A stretch of DNA of 13,871 nucleotides from Gammaproteobacteria bacterium (GTDB lineage: Bacteria > Pseudomonadota > Gammaproteobacteria > JAPPPA01). Each line of letters begins with the position of its first letter. The first letter of the stretch is position 1. Made by a program: the position numbers and the translations under genes. The stretch spans positions 6,135 through 20,005 of the forward strand of contig JAPPPA010000227.1 of the NCBI GenBank assembly GCA_028817755.1, given 5' to 3'. The notes below the pieces were generated by a model that had not been told where the DNA came from, did no database searches, and saw only the letters and a program-made list of their open reading frames with translations. Shown piece after piece: positions 1 to 7,684 of this stretch.

Positions 1-3000
1 ATGATCCGGCGACTTGTTCTTGTAGGCGATCACCTAGACGGTCGATGCAGCTACCGGCATTCACAATGTCCCCTAAGCAACCAAAGAAGCCGCCAATGGC
101 GTTGCCGATAAGGCTGCCGACTTGCGCGATGGCGCTGCCAATGTCTTCGAATAGGTCGGCGACACTATTGAGGAAATCGAGAATGATGTCGTTGAGGAAG
201 GAGAAGATTTCTTCAAATGCCGCCACAACTTGTTGCACTAAGGCGATCAGGGTTTCTTGGTTGATCGGGTCAACCAGCTCAACCACTTTGCCCTTAATCC
301 AACCGCCAATGCTAAAGCCGACCACGTTAGCGCAAAGACCGTTGGCAGCATCTTCTGGGGTGTCGGCATTAGTACCGCAACGTACGATGGAGGCATCGCC
401 GCCAATGGTTTCGCCGCCGGTATCAAAGCCGAGGAAAACGCGGTTGGAGCGCGAGAAGAATTGCTCAAAGTTAAAGCCCAGCCAGGTGCCAAACTTGGTC
501 ATGAAGCTGCCTTGTACAAAACCACCTTCGCGGGTCAGTAGGGCGAAGTATGGGTAGGCTTCTTCTGACAGTTCGATGCGGGCCGAGGCCAGTACATCAG
601 AGTGGTTGGAGTCGTAACCATTATTCGGGCAAATAGGGCCGGGAGCCGCACAAATAGCGGCGAACTCAGGCACGTTCAAAATACCGAATTGGGCGCGTAA
701 ACCCGCGAATAGCGGAATGGCTACGTTCACTTCGGTAATCGGGTCAATCAACTGCCAATCTGCAAACAAACCGTCGTTGCCGCCGGAGTCCGCCCCAGCC
801 TCTAGGCGCAGCGCGCTATTGAGGCCGAAGATTTGCATAACGGCGAGAAGACGCTCGTCGGTGTCGTCGATAATCGGCAGGTTAAACAGACTAAGGATGT
901 TCTTGGTGTAAGCCGCGAGTGCGACATATAAGCCTTCGTCTACCCCCGCTTGGGCAAAGATTTCGCCGTCTTCTACGCCGGCTTGTACGCTCAGAGTAAA
1001 GCGCTCTTCAATCGGTAGTTCTAGCGCGAAACGCGCGTAGCGGGCGTCGGCTTCTTCTAGCAAGAAGGCGTTGGTCATAATGCCGCCGCTGAGCTCTAGG
1101 AAGTCGCCGGTGGGTGCGGATGAGAATGGACCCATGCGGAATTGGTCGTTTTCATCCGGTGGGTTGTTTACGTCTGGTACAAACGGCTCGCGGTCTGCGG
1201 CCGGTGGTACGGCTTCTTCATACAGGCCGACGAGATCGGTGCCTAGGCTGAGGTCGAGGTCGCCAAATAGACCTTTTAGATCATCGTCTAACGGTACTTG
1301 GGTACACATTGGCGAGAGCGTGATAGACGCGCCAACCGCTAGATCGTTGTTAAAGCTAACGTTGAAGTTGGCGTTGCTGCCGACATTGGCTTCAATACGG
1401 CGTGGCAATGCGCCGTCAAAGCGGGCAAAGAAAATACTGCCGGTGCTGCTGCGATCAAGCTGCACATAGGTGGTGGCGGTAATGGGGAATGGGTCACATA
1501 CGCCCTGGCCGTTTGAGTAGGCCTGTTCAATGTCGTAGCCGAGTAGGCTGGCAATGTCTTCACCAGAAACCGGCACGATGTCGCCGCCGGGAACTGCCGC
1601 TAATACGGTTGGGAAGCGGCGCAGAATTAATTCGACAATGGCTGAGACGTTACCTTCTGCCGCACTTTCAAAAATGCGAGCAAGGTTGTTATTGCCGCCA
1701 ATAATTGGGTCGAGTACGGGGTCTAGTAAACCGCCGAGTGGTGTTGCCTGGCGTAATGTGTCAGCAACCAAATTGCCCGCCGCGCTGGCTTGTAGGTTGC
1801 GAATCAACTCGTGACTTTGCACGAAGTTAATCAGCTGATTAGCCATTGGGCGTTCGATCACAACCTGAATAGCGGTATCAAGCAGAATGCTGCCGTTGGC
1901 AATCGCTTCGATCACATTGCCTTGGTTGTTGTCGGTTAAACGCAGTACCGGCTGTAGGCGGATTAATAACAGTTCTAAACCGTGTGGGCCTTGCGTAACG
2001 AGCGGTAATACTGCGCCCGGCACCCAAGGAATCACGGCGTCTTGAATTTGCACCCACGCGAACGGCAGACCGGCGCGACCGGTAAAGTCGTAAAGCGCGG
2101 TGGCGGTGTCGTTAAGGTTGCTTAGGTCTAAGCCTTCGCCAGCGAATAGGTCTTGGATAAATCCAGTAAGACTGCTTGAGCTGCCGTTAATAAGGTCGTC
2201 GATATTATCGCCGTCTAATAAACCATCGGCGCCCGGTAACCCGGGTACGCCGCCAACAGCGGAGGTGCTAGGGCGACTAACAATGGCCGACTCCTGAGCT
2301 TGTTTTTGGGCTTGCGGACTAAGGCTAGCGTAAGGGTTGGCGAGCATTTGCGTGCGTAATAACTCAGGGTCAACATCGCCGCCGCAACGGCTGCGCACTT
2401 GTTGACGTTGAATATTCAACACAGAACCGGCCACGCCAGATACCGCGCCTTCAATCAGCGCAGCGACATCGGTGTCACAACCGTCGCCGCCAAAAATCAG
2501 CGGTAGCGTGTTTTCGAGTGAGCTTAAGGCCTCGCCATTGAGCTGACTGGTTTGGTCGAACTGCGTGACCAGTGCAAGGATTTTCTCATGCACATCCAGT
2601 AGCGTTTCGCGCGTGGTTTCGACCGATTCGACGACCAGCTCATGCGTGGGCAGAGAGCCGTTTACCAGTTCAACAAAATCACTAAAGAGCGACACCAAGC
2701 CTTCATCTGTTAGCTCTGGGTTATTTTCAATATCGCGGATTTGCTCAATTAACTTGGGCAGATTTTCGCGTAGGTTGGTGATGTTTCGTAACACTACCTG
2801 TTCGACTTGCTCGGCGGCTGGATCGTCTACTGGCGGTTCTAAGAACTCTTCCATCGGCGACACGCCAAACGGGCCTAAGTCCATATCGCCTAACTGAAAC
2901 TTACCGTCTTCAGTAATGGCAATGGGTGGCGTGATTGGGGCTGCGGTGGTGTTGCTATTTTGCTCTGGATCGGCGGCAACGGCGCTGCCGAAAATGCCGG

Positions 3001-3115
3001 CAAGGATCAAACTTCGAAAGCTTAATCGCGCGATGTTGCGGCAAGAATGTGGTGGTTTTAGCGGCTTATTGCTATGGCGATCTCTTGGCGAAATCAAAAG
3101 GCGCATGAGGTTCAT
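1..3115 (-). CDS. Very large secreted protein of unknown family (C-terminus beyond left edge)
   Basis: A single frame of 1038 codons, without a stop, runs from ATG at 3115 off the left edge. An in-frame TAA (AAC TTT TAA GGG) lies just upstream, and AAGGGAGA sits about 10 nt before the ATG, which fixes the start. The N-terminus has an unusually long basic region (about residues 1-35), then a short hydrophobic segment (SLILAGIFGSAVAA) ending in an AxA-type cleavage site near residue 47/48, so export is likely. The mature part is acidic and asparagine/glycine-rich. It begins with a predicted helical, heptad-like region (about 95-210), has a GVPGLPGADG stretch near 287-296, then mixed segments with widely spaced cysteine pairs suggesting disulfides. 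Residues about 955-1025 are strongly hydrophobic/amphipathic helices with small residues. I recognise no catalytic motif or family. It could be a surface, adhesive or membrane-interacting protein. Its divergent neighbour gives no functional clue. Confidence 0.85.
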   Translation of the reverse strand, partial: MNLMRLLISPRDRHSNKPLKPPHSCRNIARLSFRSLILAGIFGSAVAADPEQNSNTTAAPITPPIAITEDGKFQLGDMDLGPFGVSPMEEFLEPPVDDPAAEQVEQVVLRNITNLRENLPKLIEQIRDIENNPELTDEGLVSLFSDFVELVNGSLPTHELVVESVETTRETLLDVHEKILALVTQFDQTSQLNGEALSSLENTLPLIFGGDGCDTDVAALIEGAVSGVAGSVLNIQRQQVRSRCGGDVDPELLRTQMLANPYASLSPQAQKQAQESAIVSRPSTSAVGGVPGLPGADGLLDGDNIDDLINGSSSSLTGFIQDLFAGEGLDLSNLNDTATALYDFTGRAGLPFAWVQIQDAVIPWVPGAVLPLVTQGPHGLELLLIRLQPVLRLTDNNQGNVIEAIANGSILLDTAIQVVIERPMANQLINFVQSHELIRNLQASAAGNLVADTLRQATPLGGLLDPVLDPIIGGNNNLARIFESAAEGNVSAIVELILRRFPTVLAAVPGGDIVPVSGEDIASLLGYDIEQAYSNGQGVCDPFPITATTYVQLDRSSTGSIFFARFDGALPRRIEANVGSNANFNVSFNNDLAVGASITLSPMCTQVPLDDDLKGLFGDLDLSLGTDLVGLYEEAVPPAADREPFVPDVNNPPDENDQFRMGPFSSAPTGDFLELSGGIMTNAFLLEEADARYARFALELPIEERFTLSVQAGVEDGEIFAQAGVDEGLYVALAAYTKNILSLFNLPIIDDTDERLLAVMQIFGLNSALRLEAGADSGGNDGLFADWQLIDPITEVNVAIPLFAGLRAQFGILNVPEFAAICAAPGPICPNNGYDSNHSDVLASARIELSEEAYPYFALLTREGGFVQGSFMTKFGTWLGFNFEQFFSRSNRVFLGFDTGGETIGGDASIVRCGTNADTPEDAANGLCANVVGFSIGGWIKGKVVELVDPINQETLIALVQQVVAAFEEIFSFLNDIILDFLNSVADLFEDIGSAIAQVGSLIGNAIGGFFGCLGDIVNAGSCIDRLGDRLQEQVAGS

Positions 3116-3149
3116 GAGGCTGTATCTCCCTTAAAAGTTCTGCCTTCAT
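3072..3149 (-). other. Candidate 25-codon upstream ORF overlapping the start of the large secreted protein gene
   Basis: ATG at 3149 is preceded, 8 nt away, by a near-perfect Shine-Dalgarno sequence AAGGAGG (3158-3164). It opens a 25-codon frame, beginning MKAELLREIQ, that ends in TAG at 3072-3074. Alternative in-frame ATGs lie at 3155 and 3170. It overlaps the first 44 nt of the large downstream gene in another frame, and that gene's own ribosome binding site is weaker. It may be a leader peptide that couples or limits translation of the large gene, or the strong site may be fortuitous. The peptide itself resembles nothing known to me. Confidence 0.3.
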
Positions 3150-3356
3150 TGGCATAACCTCCTTCCTCATGTGCGCTTTCATTAACGCTATTTCTAGTTA
3201 TCGTTAAGCTGTTGTTAACAAGTTAGAGAGACTTAAAGTAGCTGAGAGTTCAGCCAAAGTGAAACTTTCTGCAAATTATTTTTACGGATCGTCTTTGCAG
3301 GCCCGGCTAGGCCTAGGCTTTGTTAAGCTGCGGCAAAATTTTTTAATGAGTGAACC
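3116..3356. promoter_or_regulatory. Divergent intergenic region with palindrome TTGTTAACAA
   Basis: This 241-bp spacer must hold promoters for the minus-strand secreted-protein gene and the plus-strand DUF3228/DUF2721 pair. It is AT-rich and contains the perfect 10-bp palindrome TTGTTAACAA at 3212-3221, embedded among several GTTA/TAAC motifs (3197-3226), which could be an operator. A second small palindrome, GCCTAGGC, lies at 3311-3318. TTGTTA (3212-3217) could be a -35 element for the plus strand, but the hexamer 17 bp downstream (AAAGTA) is a poor -10, so no promoter is called firmly. The DUF3228-like gene has no good Shine-Dalgarno before its ATG. Confidence 0.3.
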
Positions 3357-3926
3357 ATGCCTAGCATTGCCTTAACTAAATTTGCACGTAAGCGCTTGTT
3401 TCCTACTGATGGCCGCTTGGAAAAAATCCAAGGCGTAACGACGGATGAATTTGAAGCACACGTGAATGCCAATGAACCGTTGGAAATGCTGGATGGCTAT
3501 GCGCCATTTTGTAAATTGGCGGTGTACAAAAATTGGACTGACACGCGGGTAATGGCGGTGCCGATTACCGAGGAAAATCAGCATCTTCTGCGCTCTGGTT
3601 ACGAGTCGCGCATGCCCAAAGAGCTACCTGTTTTAACGCGTTGGTTTGAAGGTTTGGAGCCACCACGCGCGGAGTATTTGCTGGTGATTTTGTATAGCCG
3701 CGAGCAAATGGAAAAGGAAAAAGACGCGGTAGATGCAGACTGGGGCGTCGTGGGTTGTCTGGGAACAATGACAGCAGAAGAAACGCCCATCGCACCAATC
3801 ACCATGATGCGAAACGCATTGGGTGTGGAAGAGGGCGGTTCCGGCGTGGCGATCGACCGTGATGCTTACGCTAAAGCAGCCGACTTTTGGAACAATCACG
3901 CCGTGTGGCGTTCGCCTAAGGGCTAG
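3357..3926 (+). CDS. DUF3228-like conserved hypothetical protein
   Basis: This 189-residue soluble protein has no signal peptide or membrane segment. From memory it resembles the DUF3228 family, whose members are about this long and start with a basic (FARKRLFPTDG) segment. Conserved-looking blocks are DGYAPFCKLAVYKNWTDTR in the first third, HLLRSGYESR and LPVLTRWFEG in the middle, RAEYLLVILYSREQ, and DWGVVGCLGT before a less structured C-terminus. The function of the family is unknown to me. No catalytic signature is evident, although the aromatic and Cys/His-containing blocks suggest a compact conserved fold. The gene is followed after only 2 nt by the DUF2721 gene, so the two are almost surely co-transcribed and probably translationally coupled. 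The start is the only sensible ATG in frame; the ATG a few bases upstream is in another frame and soon stops. Confidence 0.8.
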   Translation: MPSIALTKFARKRLFPTDGRLEKIQGVTTDEFEAHVNANEPLEMLDGYAPFCKLAVYKNWTDTRVMAVPITEENQHLLRSGYESRMPKELPVLTRWFEGLEPPRAEYLLVILYSREQMEKEKDAVDADWGVVGCLGTMTAEETPIAPITMMRNALGVEEGGSGVAIDRDAYAKAADFWNNHAVWRSPKG

Positions 3927-3928
3927 GT

Positions 3929-4330
3929 ATGGAGCCCTTAAGCTACAGCACGCCGGGCTTACTATTTCCGGCAATCTCCTTGCTGATGTTGGCTTACACC
4001 AATCGTTTTCTGACGTTAGCGGGCCTGGTGCGGCACTTAGCATCGCAATACCGAAGCGATCATGACAGCCAGTTGAAACTGCAGATCGATAATCTACGTA
4101 AGCGCATTACGATGCTACGTCGCTGCCAAGCGTTAGGGGTGATGAGCCTGCTGTTTGTGACCGGAAGTCTCACGGCTTTGTTCTTTGAAAGTCAGCTTTT
4201 GGCGCGAGTGAGCTTTGCTATTTCGTTGTTGACCATGTTGGCTTCGCTGGCTATTTCTTTGTGGGAAATTCAGCTGTCAGGGACGGCGCTCAATATCGAG
4301 CTAGACCGTATGGAAGACGGGAAAGGCTAA
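3929..4330 (+). CDS. DUF2721 family integral membrane protein
   Basis: The 133-residue product matches my recollection of DUF2721 closely. It has a TPGLLFPAISLLMLAYTNRF first membrane helix (about 8-30), a basic cytosolic-type helical linker (about 38-66, QIDNLRKRITMLRRCQALGV), then two more membrane helices (about 68-88 and 92-112) ending in the typical LWEIQLSGTALNIEL block. Family function is not known. The ATG follows the upstream stop as TAG GT ATG, which points to termination-reinitiation coupling with the DUF3228-like gene. Its TAA (4328-4330) overlaps by two bases the TAG of convergent metR (4327-4329), leaving no room for a terminator between them. Confidence 0.9.
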   Translation: MEPLSYSTPGLLFPAISLLMLAYTNRFLTLAGLVRHLASQYRSDHDSQLKLQIDNLRKRITMLRRCQALGVMSLLFVTGSLTALFFESQLLARVSFAISLLTMLASLAISLWEIQLSGTALNIELDRMEDGKG

Positions 4331-5205
4331 CTGTTCTCAGCGCAGAGCTGCATAAACGCTTCTATGTAATCCACGGTTTGATCGTTTTCTCGAATGCCAA
4401 GGTGGATGTGTTTCTGAATGCCATTGCCCAATGAGCGCGTTGTCAGTGGGAGCTCTGGGTATTGCTGAATCAGCCAAGCGGGCAAGGCACACACCCCGCG
4501 TTGCGCCGCAACCATATGCAACATGATTTCGGTGGTTTCGATGGTTTTGTGCTGTTTGGGTAAGCAGGCCGCGGGCAAGAGAAACTGGTTAAAGACATCT
4601 AAACGTTCCACCGCGACTGGGTAGGTGATGAGCGTTTCTTGTCGCAAGTCTTCTGCGATGATGACCTTGTTCGCAGCTAATTTATGATCTTTATGCAATA
4701 CCAGCACCATTTCATAGCCGAAAACAGGCGTGAAGTTGAGGCCGGTATGTTGAATAGGGTCGGGGGTAATGAGTAGGTCTATCTCATGTGCAAACAGCGC
4801 GCCGACACCGCCAAATTGAAATTTCTGTTTTACGTCTACATCGACGTCGGGCCATGCGGCTAAGAAAGGTGAAACTTTCTGTAATAGCCATTGGTAACAA
4901 GGGTGGCATTCCATACCGACTCTGAGTGCGCCACGCTGGCCTTTGGCGTATTGATCTAGTCGTGTTTCAGCGTATTCAAATTGGGGCAGTAAACGATGCG
5001 CCTGAGACAGCAAATATTGCCCCGCCTGTGTCAGCCGCAGTCCGCGGCCTTCTTTTTGCCATACCTTGGCTCCCGTTTGGTCCTCTAGCTTGCGAATGGC
5101 ATGGCTGAGTGCGGGTTGCGTTAGGTGCAACTGTGCTGCGGCCTCGGTTAGCGTGCCGCATTGATCAATCGCGCGAATAATTTGTAGGTGTGAACGTTCA
5201 AGCAT
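4327..5205 (-). CDS. metR: LysR-type transcriptional regulator MetR
   Basis: This 292-residue LysR-family protein regulates methionine biosynthesis genes with homocysteine as coactivator in characterised relatives. The winged helix-turn-helix lies at residues 1-60 (TLTEAAAQLHLTQPALSHAIRKLE). The effector domain begins near residue 94 with VGMECHPCYQWL, matching the ECHSCIQWL block I recall from E. coli MetR, and continues with DLLITPDPI, PVFGYEMVLVLHKDH and LITYPVAVERLDVFNQFLLPA, all MetR-like. It is a little shorter than E. coli MetR, missing that protein's C-terminal tail. It is transcribed divergently from metE across 96 bp, the classical arrangement, so it is expected to activate metE and probably repress itself. 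No clear Shine-Dalgarno precedes the ATG, so translation may be weak. Confidence 0.95.
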   Translation of the reverse strand: MLERSHLQIIRAIDQCGTLTEAAAQLHLTQPALSHAIRKLEDQTGAKVWQKEGRGLRLTQAGQYLLSQAHRLLPQFEYAETRLDQYAKGQRGALRVGMECHPCYQWLLQKVSPFLAAWPDVDVDVKQKFQFGGVGALFAHEIDLLITPDPIQHTGLNFTPVFGYEMVLVLHKDHKLAANKVIIAEDLRQETLITYPVAVERLDVFNQFLLPAACLPKQHKTIETTEIMLHMVAAQRGVCALPAWLIQQYPELPLTTRSLGNGIQKHIHLGIRENDQTVDYIEAFMQLCAENS

Positions 5206-5301
5206 AGATAAAAATTATTCATGAATTTATGAATTAATACCATTTTTATTTATTAAACACGCTCCCTATCATCGCCGCCATTAGACCAATGGATAAGTGA
5301 A
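5206..5301. promoter_or_regulatory. metR-metE divergent promoter/operator region
   Basis: The 96-bp AT-rich spacer holds an inverted repeat ATTCAT-N6-ATGAAT (5217-5234), which includes a direct repeat of ATGAATT (5221-5227 and 5229-5235). For metE, TATCAT at 5267-5272 is a plausible -10 with only a poor -35 (TTTTAT, 5244-5249, 17-bp spacer), as expected of an activator-dependent promoter. The repeat lies just upstream of that -35, where LysR-type activators bind. The elements contain TGAA and TTCA half-sites like the known MetR consensus (TGAA-N5-TTCA), but with different spacing and order, so MetR binding is inferred. No cobalamin riboswitch fits in this space. Confidence 0.5.
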
Positions 5302-7572
5302 ATGATTACGACACATAGTTTGGGTTTTCCGCGTATTGGCGCGAAACGAGAATTGAAATTTGCCTTAGAGAAATACTGGCGGGGCGAAAAAAGTGACACG
5401 GAGCTGCAGCAAACGGCAACGGCCTTGCGTGCGCAGCATTGGAAACACCAGTCGGCGCTAGACTGGCAGCCAGTGGGCGATTTTTCGCTTTACGACCAGA
5501 TGCTGGATATGGCGCAAACCTTGGGCTGTTTGCCTGATCGCGCCAAATTAGGCGAGGCGAGTGAGTTAGATGCCTATTTCCGCACCGCACGTGGTCGTTC
5601 TGTGAATGACAAAGAGGGTGTTCATGCGGGGGAAATGACAAAGTGGCTGGATACTAACTACCACTACATCGTTCCGGAGTTCTCGCAGCAAACACGCTTT
5701 TCGCTAAACGCTAACCGTTTGCTCTCGCAGTTGGCTGAGGCCAAAGCCGGTGGCTTTAATGCCAAGCCGGTCTTGATTGGCCCGGTGACATTCTTGTGGT
5801 TAGGTAAATCAAAAGATGACAGCGATCGCCTCGCGCTATTACCGGAGCTATTAGCTGTTTACGAGCAACTGCTAGTAGAGCTAAAACGCGCTGGCGCAGA
5901 GTGGATTCAAATTGACGAACCTGTGCTGGGTTTTGAGTTGGACGCAGAATGGCAGCATGCGCTAGAGCAAAGCTATAACCGTTTAGCTGCAGCAAAAACC
6001 AAGCTGCTTTTGGCCACTTACTTCAGTGAGCTCAGAGAAAACTTGCAGTTGGCTTGTCAGCTGCCGGTGCAGGGGCTGCACATTGATGCGGTACGTGGCC
6101 GTGCAGAGGTGGCACAAGTAGTCGACTGGCTACCTGAGCATAAGGTGTTGTCTTTAGGCGTGGTGGATGGCCGCAACATTTGGGTGAATGACTTTGAGCA
6201 AACGCTGGCGTGGTTAACGCCAATTTACCAGCGTTTACAGAGCCGTTTGTGGCTGGCGCCATCCTGCTCGTTATTGCATGTGCCTGTGGATTTGCGCAGT
6301 GAACCTGAGCTGGACGAGGAGTTACAACAGTGGTTGTGCTTTGCTGTGCAAAAGGTCGCTGAGATCGCGACCCTAGCAAAAGCGTTGACCGAAGGTGAGG
6401 CCGCTGTAGGCGACTTGTTGGAAGCGAACCGAATCGCGGTAAAAGCGCGTAAAAGCTCGACCCGAGTGAATAACCCTGAAGTACAACAAGCGGTTGCAGC
6501 GATTAGTGCTGACGATTCAAAGCGGCAATCGGCTTATACCGAACGCGCAGCGCTGCAGATTGAAGCGTTAGGTCTGCCGAGGTTTCCAACGACGACGATT
6601 GGCTCATTCCCGCAAACCACCGAAATCCGCCAAGCCCGCCGGGCTTTCAAAGCGGGTGATCTTGCTGTTGATGATTATGAAACCGCCATGAAGCAGGAAA
6701 TTGCACGTTGTGTGGAAGAGCAAGAGCAGCTCGGCTTGGATGTTCTGGTGCATGGCGAGGCTGAACGCAACGACATGGTTGAATACTTTGGCGAGCAGTT
6801 ATCAGGCTATGCCTTTACCCGCTTTGCATGGGTGCAGTCTTATGGTTCGCGTTGCGTTAAACCGCCCATTATTTATGGCGATGTTAGTCGCCCCAATGCG
6901 ATGACGGTTGCTTGGACCAGTTATGCGGCGACGTTGAGTGACAAGCCAATGAAGGGCATGTTGACTGGCCCGGTGACTATGTTGAATTGGTCTTTTGTGC
7001 GTGACGACCTGCCGCGTGCCGATGTGTGTCGCCAACTGGCATTGGCTATTCGGGCGGAAGTGCTTGATCTAGAAAAAGCCGAAGTCAATGTGATCCAAAT
7101 TGATGAGCCAGCGTTGCGTGAAGGTCTGCCATTGCGTCGCAGTGATTGGCAGCAGTATCTCGACTGGGCGGTTGAGGCTTTTGGTATCAGTGCCAACGGC
7201 GTTGCGGATGCAACTCAGGTACACACGCATATGTGCTATTCCGAGTTTAACGACATCATGCCTGCCATCGCTGCTTTAGATGCGGACGTCATTACGATTG
7301 AGACCTCGCGTTCGGATATGGAGCTGCTGGATGCTTTTGATGCGTTTGATTACCCCAACGAAATTGGTCCCGGCGTGTATGACATCCATAGCCCTAACGT
7401 GCCAGAAACCCAAGCCATGGTGAAGTTGATGCAGAAAGCGGCGGCTAAGGTTCCGGCTGAGCGTTTATGGGTAAATCCAGACTGTGGTTTAAAAACCCGT
7501 GGTTGGACTGAAACCAAACTAGCCCTAGCCAATATGGTGGCCGCGGCTGAAACGCTAAGGAAAGTGGCCTAA
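5302..7572 (+). CDS. metE: Cobalamin-independent methionine synthase (5-methyltetrahydropteroyltriglutamate--homocysteine methyltransferase)
   Basis: This cytosolic zinc enzyme transfers the methyl group of 5-methyltetrahydrofolate (polyglutamate) to homocysteine, the last step of methionine synthesis. At 756 residues it is essentially the length of E. coli MetE (753) and resembles it throughout: LGFPRIGAKRELK at the N-terminus, EMTKWLDTNYHYIVPEF, PVLIGPVTFLWLGK, the second-barrel start FPTTTIGSFPQTTEIR, DVLVHGEAERNDMVEYFGE, CVKPPI, and VNPDCGLKTRGW at the end. The zinc ligands appear intact as His643, Cys645, Glu667 and Cys728, equivalent to His641, Cys643, Glu665 and Cys726 of E. coli. The presence of MetE means the organism can make methionine without vitamin B12. 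The start ATG follows a weak GGATAAG ribosome binding site. Divergent metR is the probable activator. Confidence 0.98.
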   Translation: MITTHSLGFPRIGAKRELKFALEKYWRGEKSDTELQQTATALRAQHWKHQSALDWQPVGDFSLYDQMLDMAQTLGCLPDRAKLGEASELDAYFRTARGRSVNDKEGVHAGEMTKWLDTNYHYIVPEFSQQTRFSLNANRLLSQLAEAKAGGFNAKPVLIGPVTFLWLGKSKDDSDRLALLPELLAVYEQLLVELKRAGAEWIQIDEPVLGFELDAEWQHALEQSYNRLAAAKTKLLLATYFSELRENLQLACQLPVQGLHIDAVRGRAEVAQVVDWLPEHKVLSLGVVDGRNIWVNDFEQTLAWLTPIYQRLQSRLWLAPSCSLLHVPVDLRSEPELDEELQQWLCFAVQKVAEIATLAKALTEGEAAVGDLLEANRIAVKARKSSTRVNNPEVQQAVAAISADDSKRQSAYTERAALQIEALGLPRFPTTTIGSFPQTTEIRQARRAFKAGDLAVDDYETAMKQEIARCVEEQEQLGLDVLVHGEAERNDMVEYFGEQLSGYAFTRFAWVQSYGSRCVKPPIIYGDVSRPNAMTVAWTSYAATLSDKPMKGMLTGPVTMLNWSFVRDDLPRADVCRQLALAIRAEVLDLEKAEVNVIQIDEPALREGLPLRRSDWQQYLDWAVEAFGISANGVADATQVHTHMCYSEFNDIMPAIAALDADVITIETSRSDMELLDAFDAFDYPNEIGPGVYDIHSPNVPETQAMVKLMQKAAAKVPAERLWVNPDCGLKTRGWTETKLALANMVAAAETLRKVA

Positions 7573-7578
7573 AAAAAG

Positions 7579-7599
7579 AACCCCGCAGAGTGCGGGGTT
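7579..7599 (-). terminator. Rho-independent terminator of the subtilase operon, immediately after metE
   Basis: AACCCCGCA-GAG-TGCGGGGTT forms a 9-bp GC-rich stem with a 3-nt loop. The run of seven A residues on the plus strand (7571-7577) gives a U-tract only for transcripts coming from the right, so this is a proper intrinsic terminator for the minus-strand sigma/anti-sigma/protease operon. On the metE side the hairpin is followed by AAGAG with no U-tract, so termination of metE here would be weak or depend on other factors. The 7600-7684 stretch between it and the protease stop shows nothing else. Confidence 0.8.
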
Positions 7600-7684
7600 A
7601 AGAGCCACTAAGATTTTGCCCAGTTGGGCTTGGAGTCGCGTCCAATCTGATCCCCCAGTAGGAAGCGGTTTGCACAGTGGTGGT

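Noticed and set aside
2221..2255. Collagen-like repeat in the giant protein (GVPGLPGADG)
   Set aside because: Only about three Gly-X-Y triplets occur, far too few for a collagen-like domain.
45..3134. A series of plus-strand open frames (for example 45-557, 1071-1469, 2565-2897)
   Set aside because: They lie antisense to the uninterrupted 1038-codon minus-strand frame, have low-complexity Ser/Pro/Arg translations and no sensible ribosome sites. They are reflections of the real gene.
3259..4881. The 13-mer GTGAAACTTTCTG occurs at 3259-3271 and again at 4869-4881
   Set aside because: The second copy is inside conserved metR coding sequence and there are only two copies. It is most simply coincidence, partly driven by the small palindrome GAAACTTTC.
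5191..5200. Palindrome TGAACGTTCA at the start of metR as a MetR box
   Set aside because: Half-sites fit but the spacing is 2 rather than 5, and the bases encode conserved early MetR residues. It is too weak to call.
5206..5301. Cobalamin riboswitch upstream of metE
   Set aside because: The metR-metE spacer is only 96 bp, AT-rich, and lacks a B12-box-like sequence. A full riboswitch would not fit.
7579..7599. Strong terminator for metE
   Set aside because: On the plus strand the hairpin is followed by AAGAG, not a T-tract. The U-tract exists only on the minus strand.
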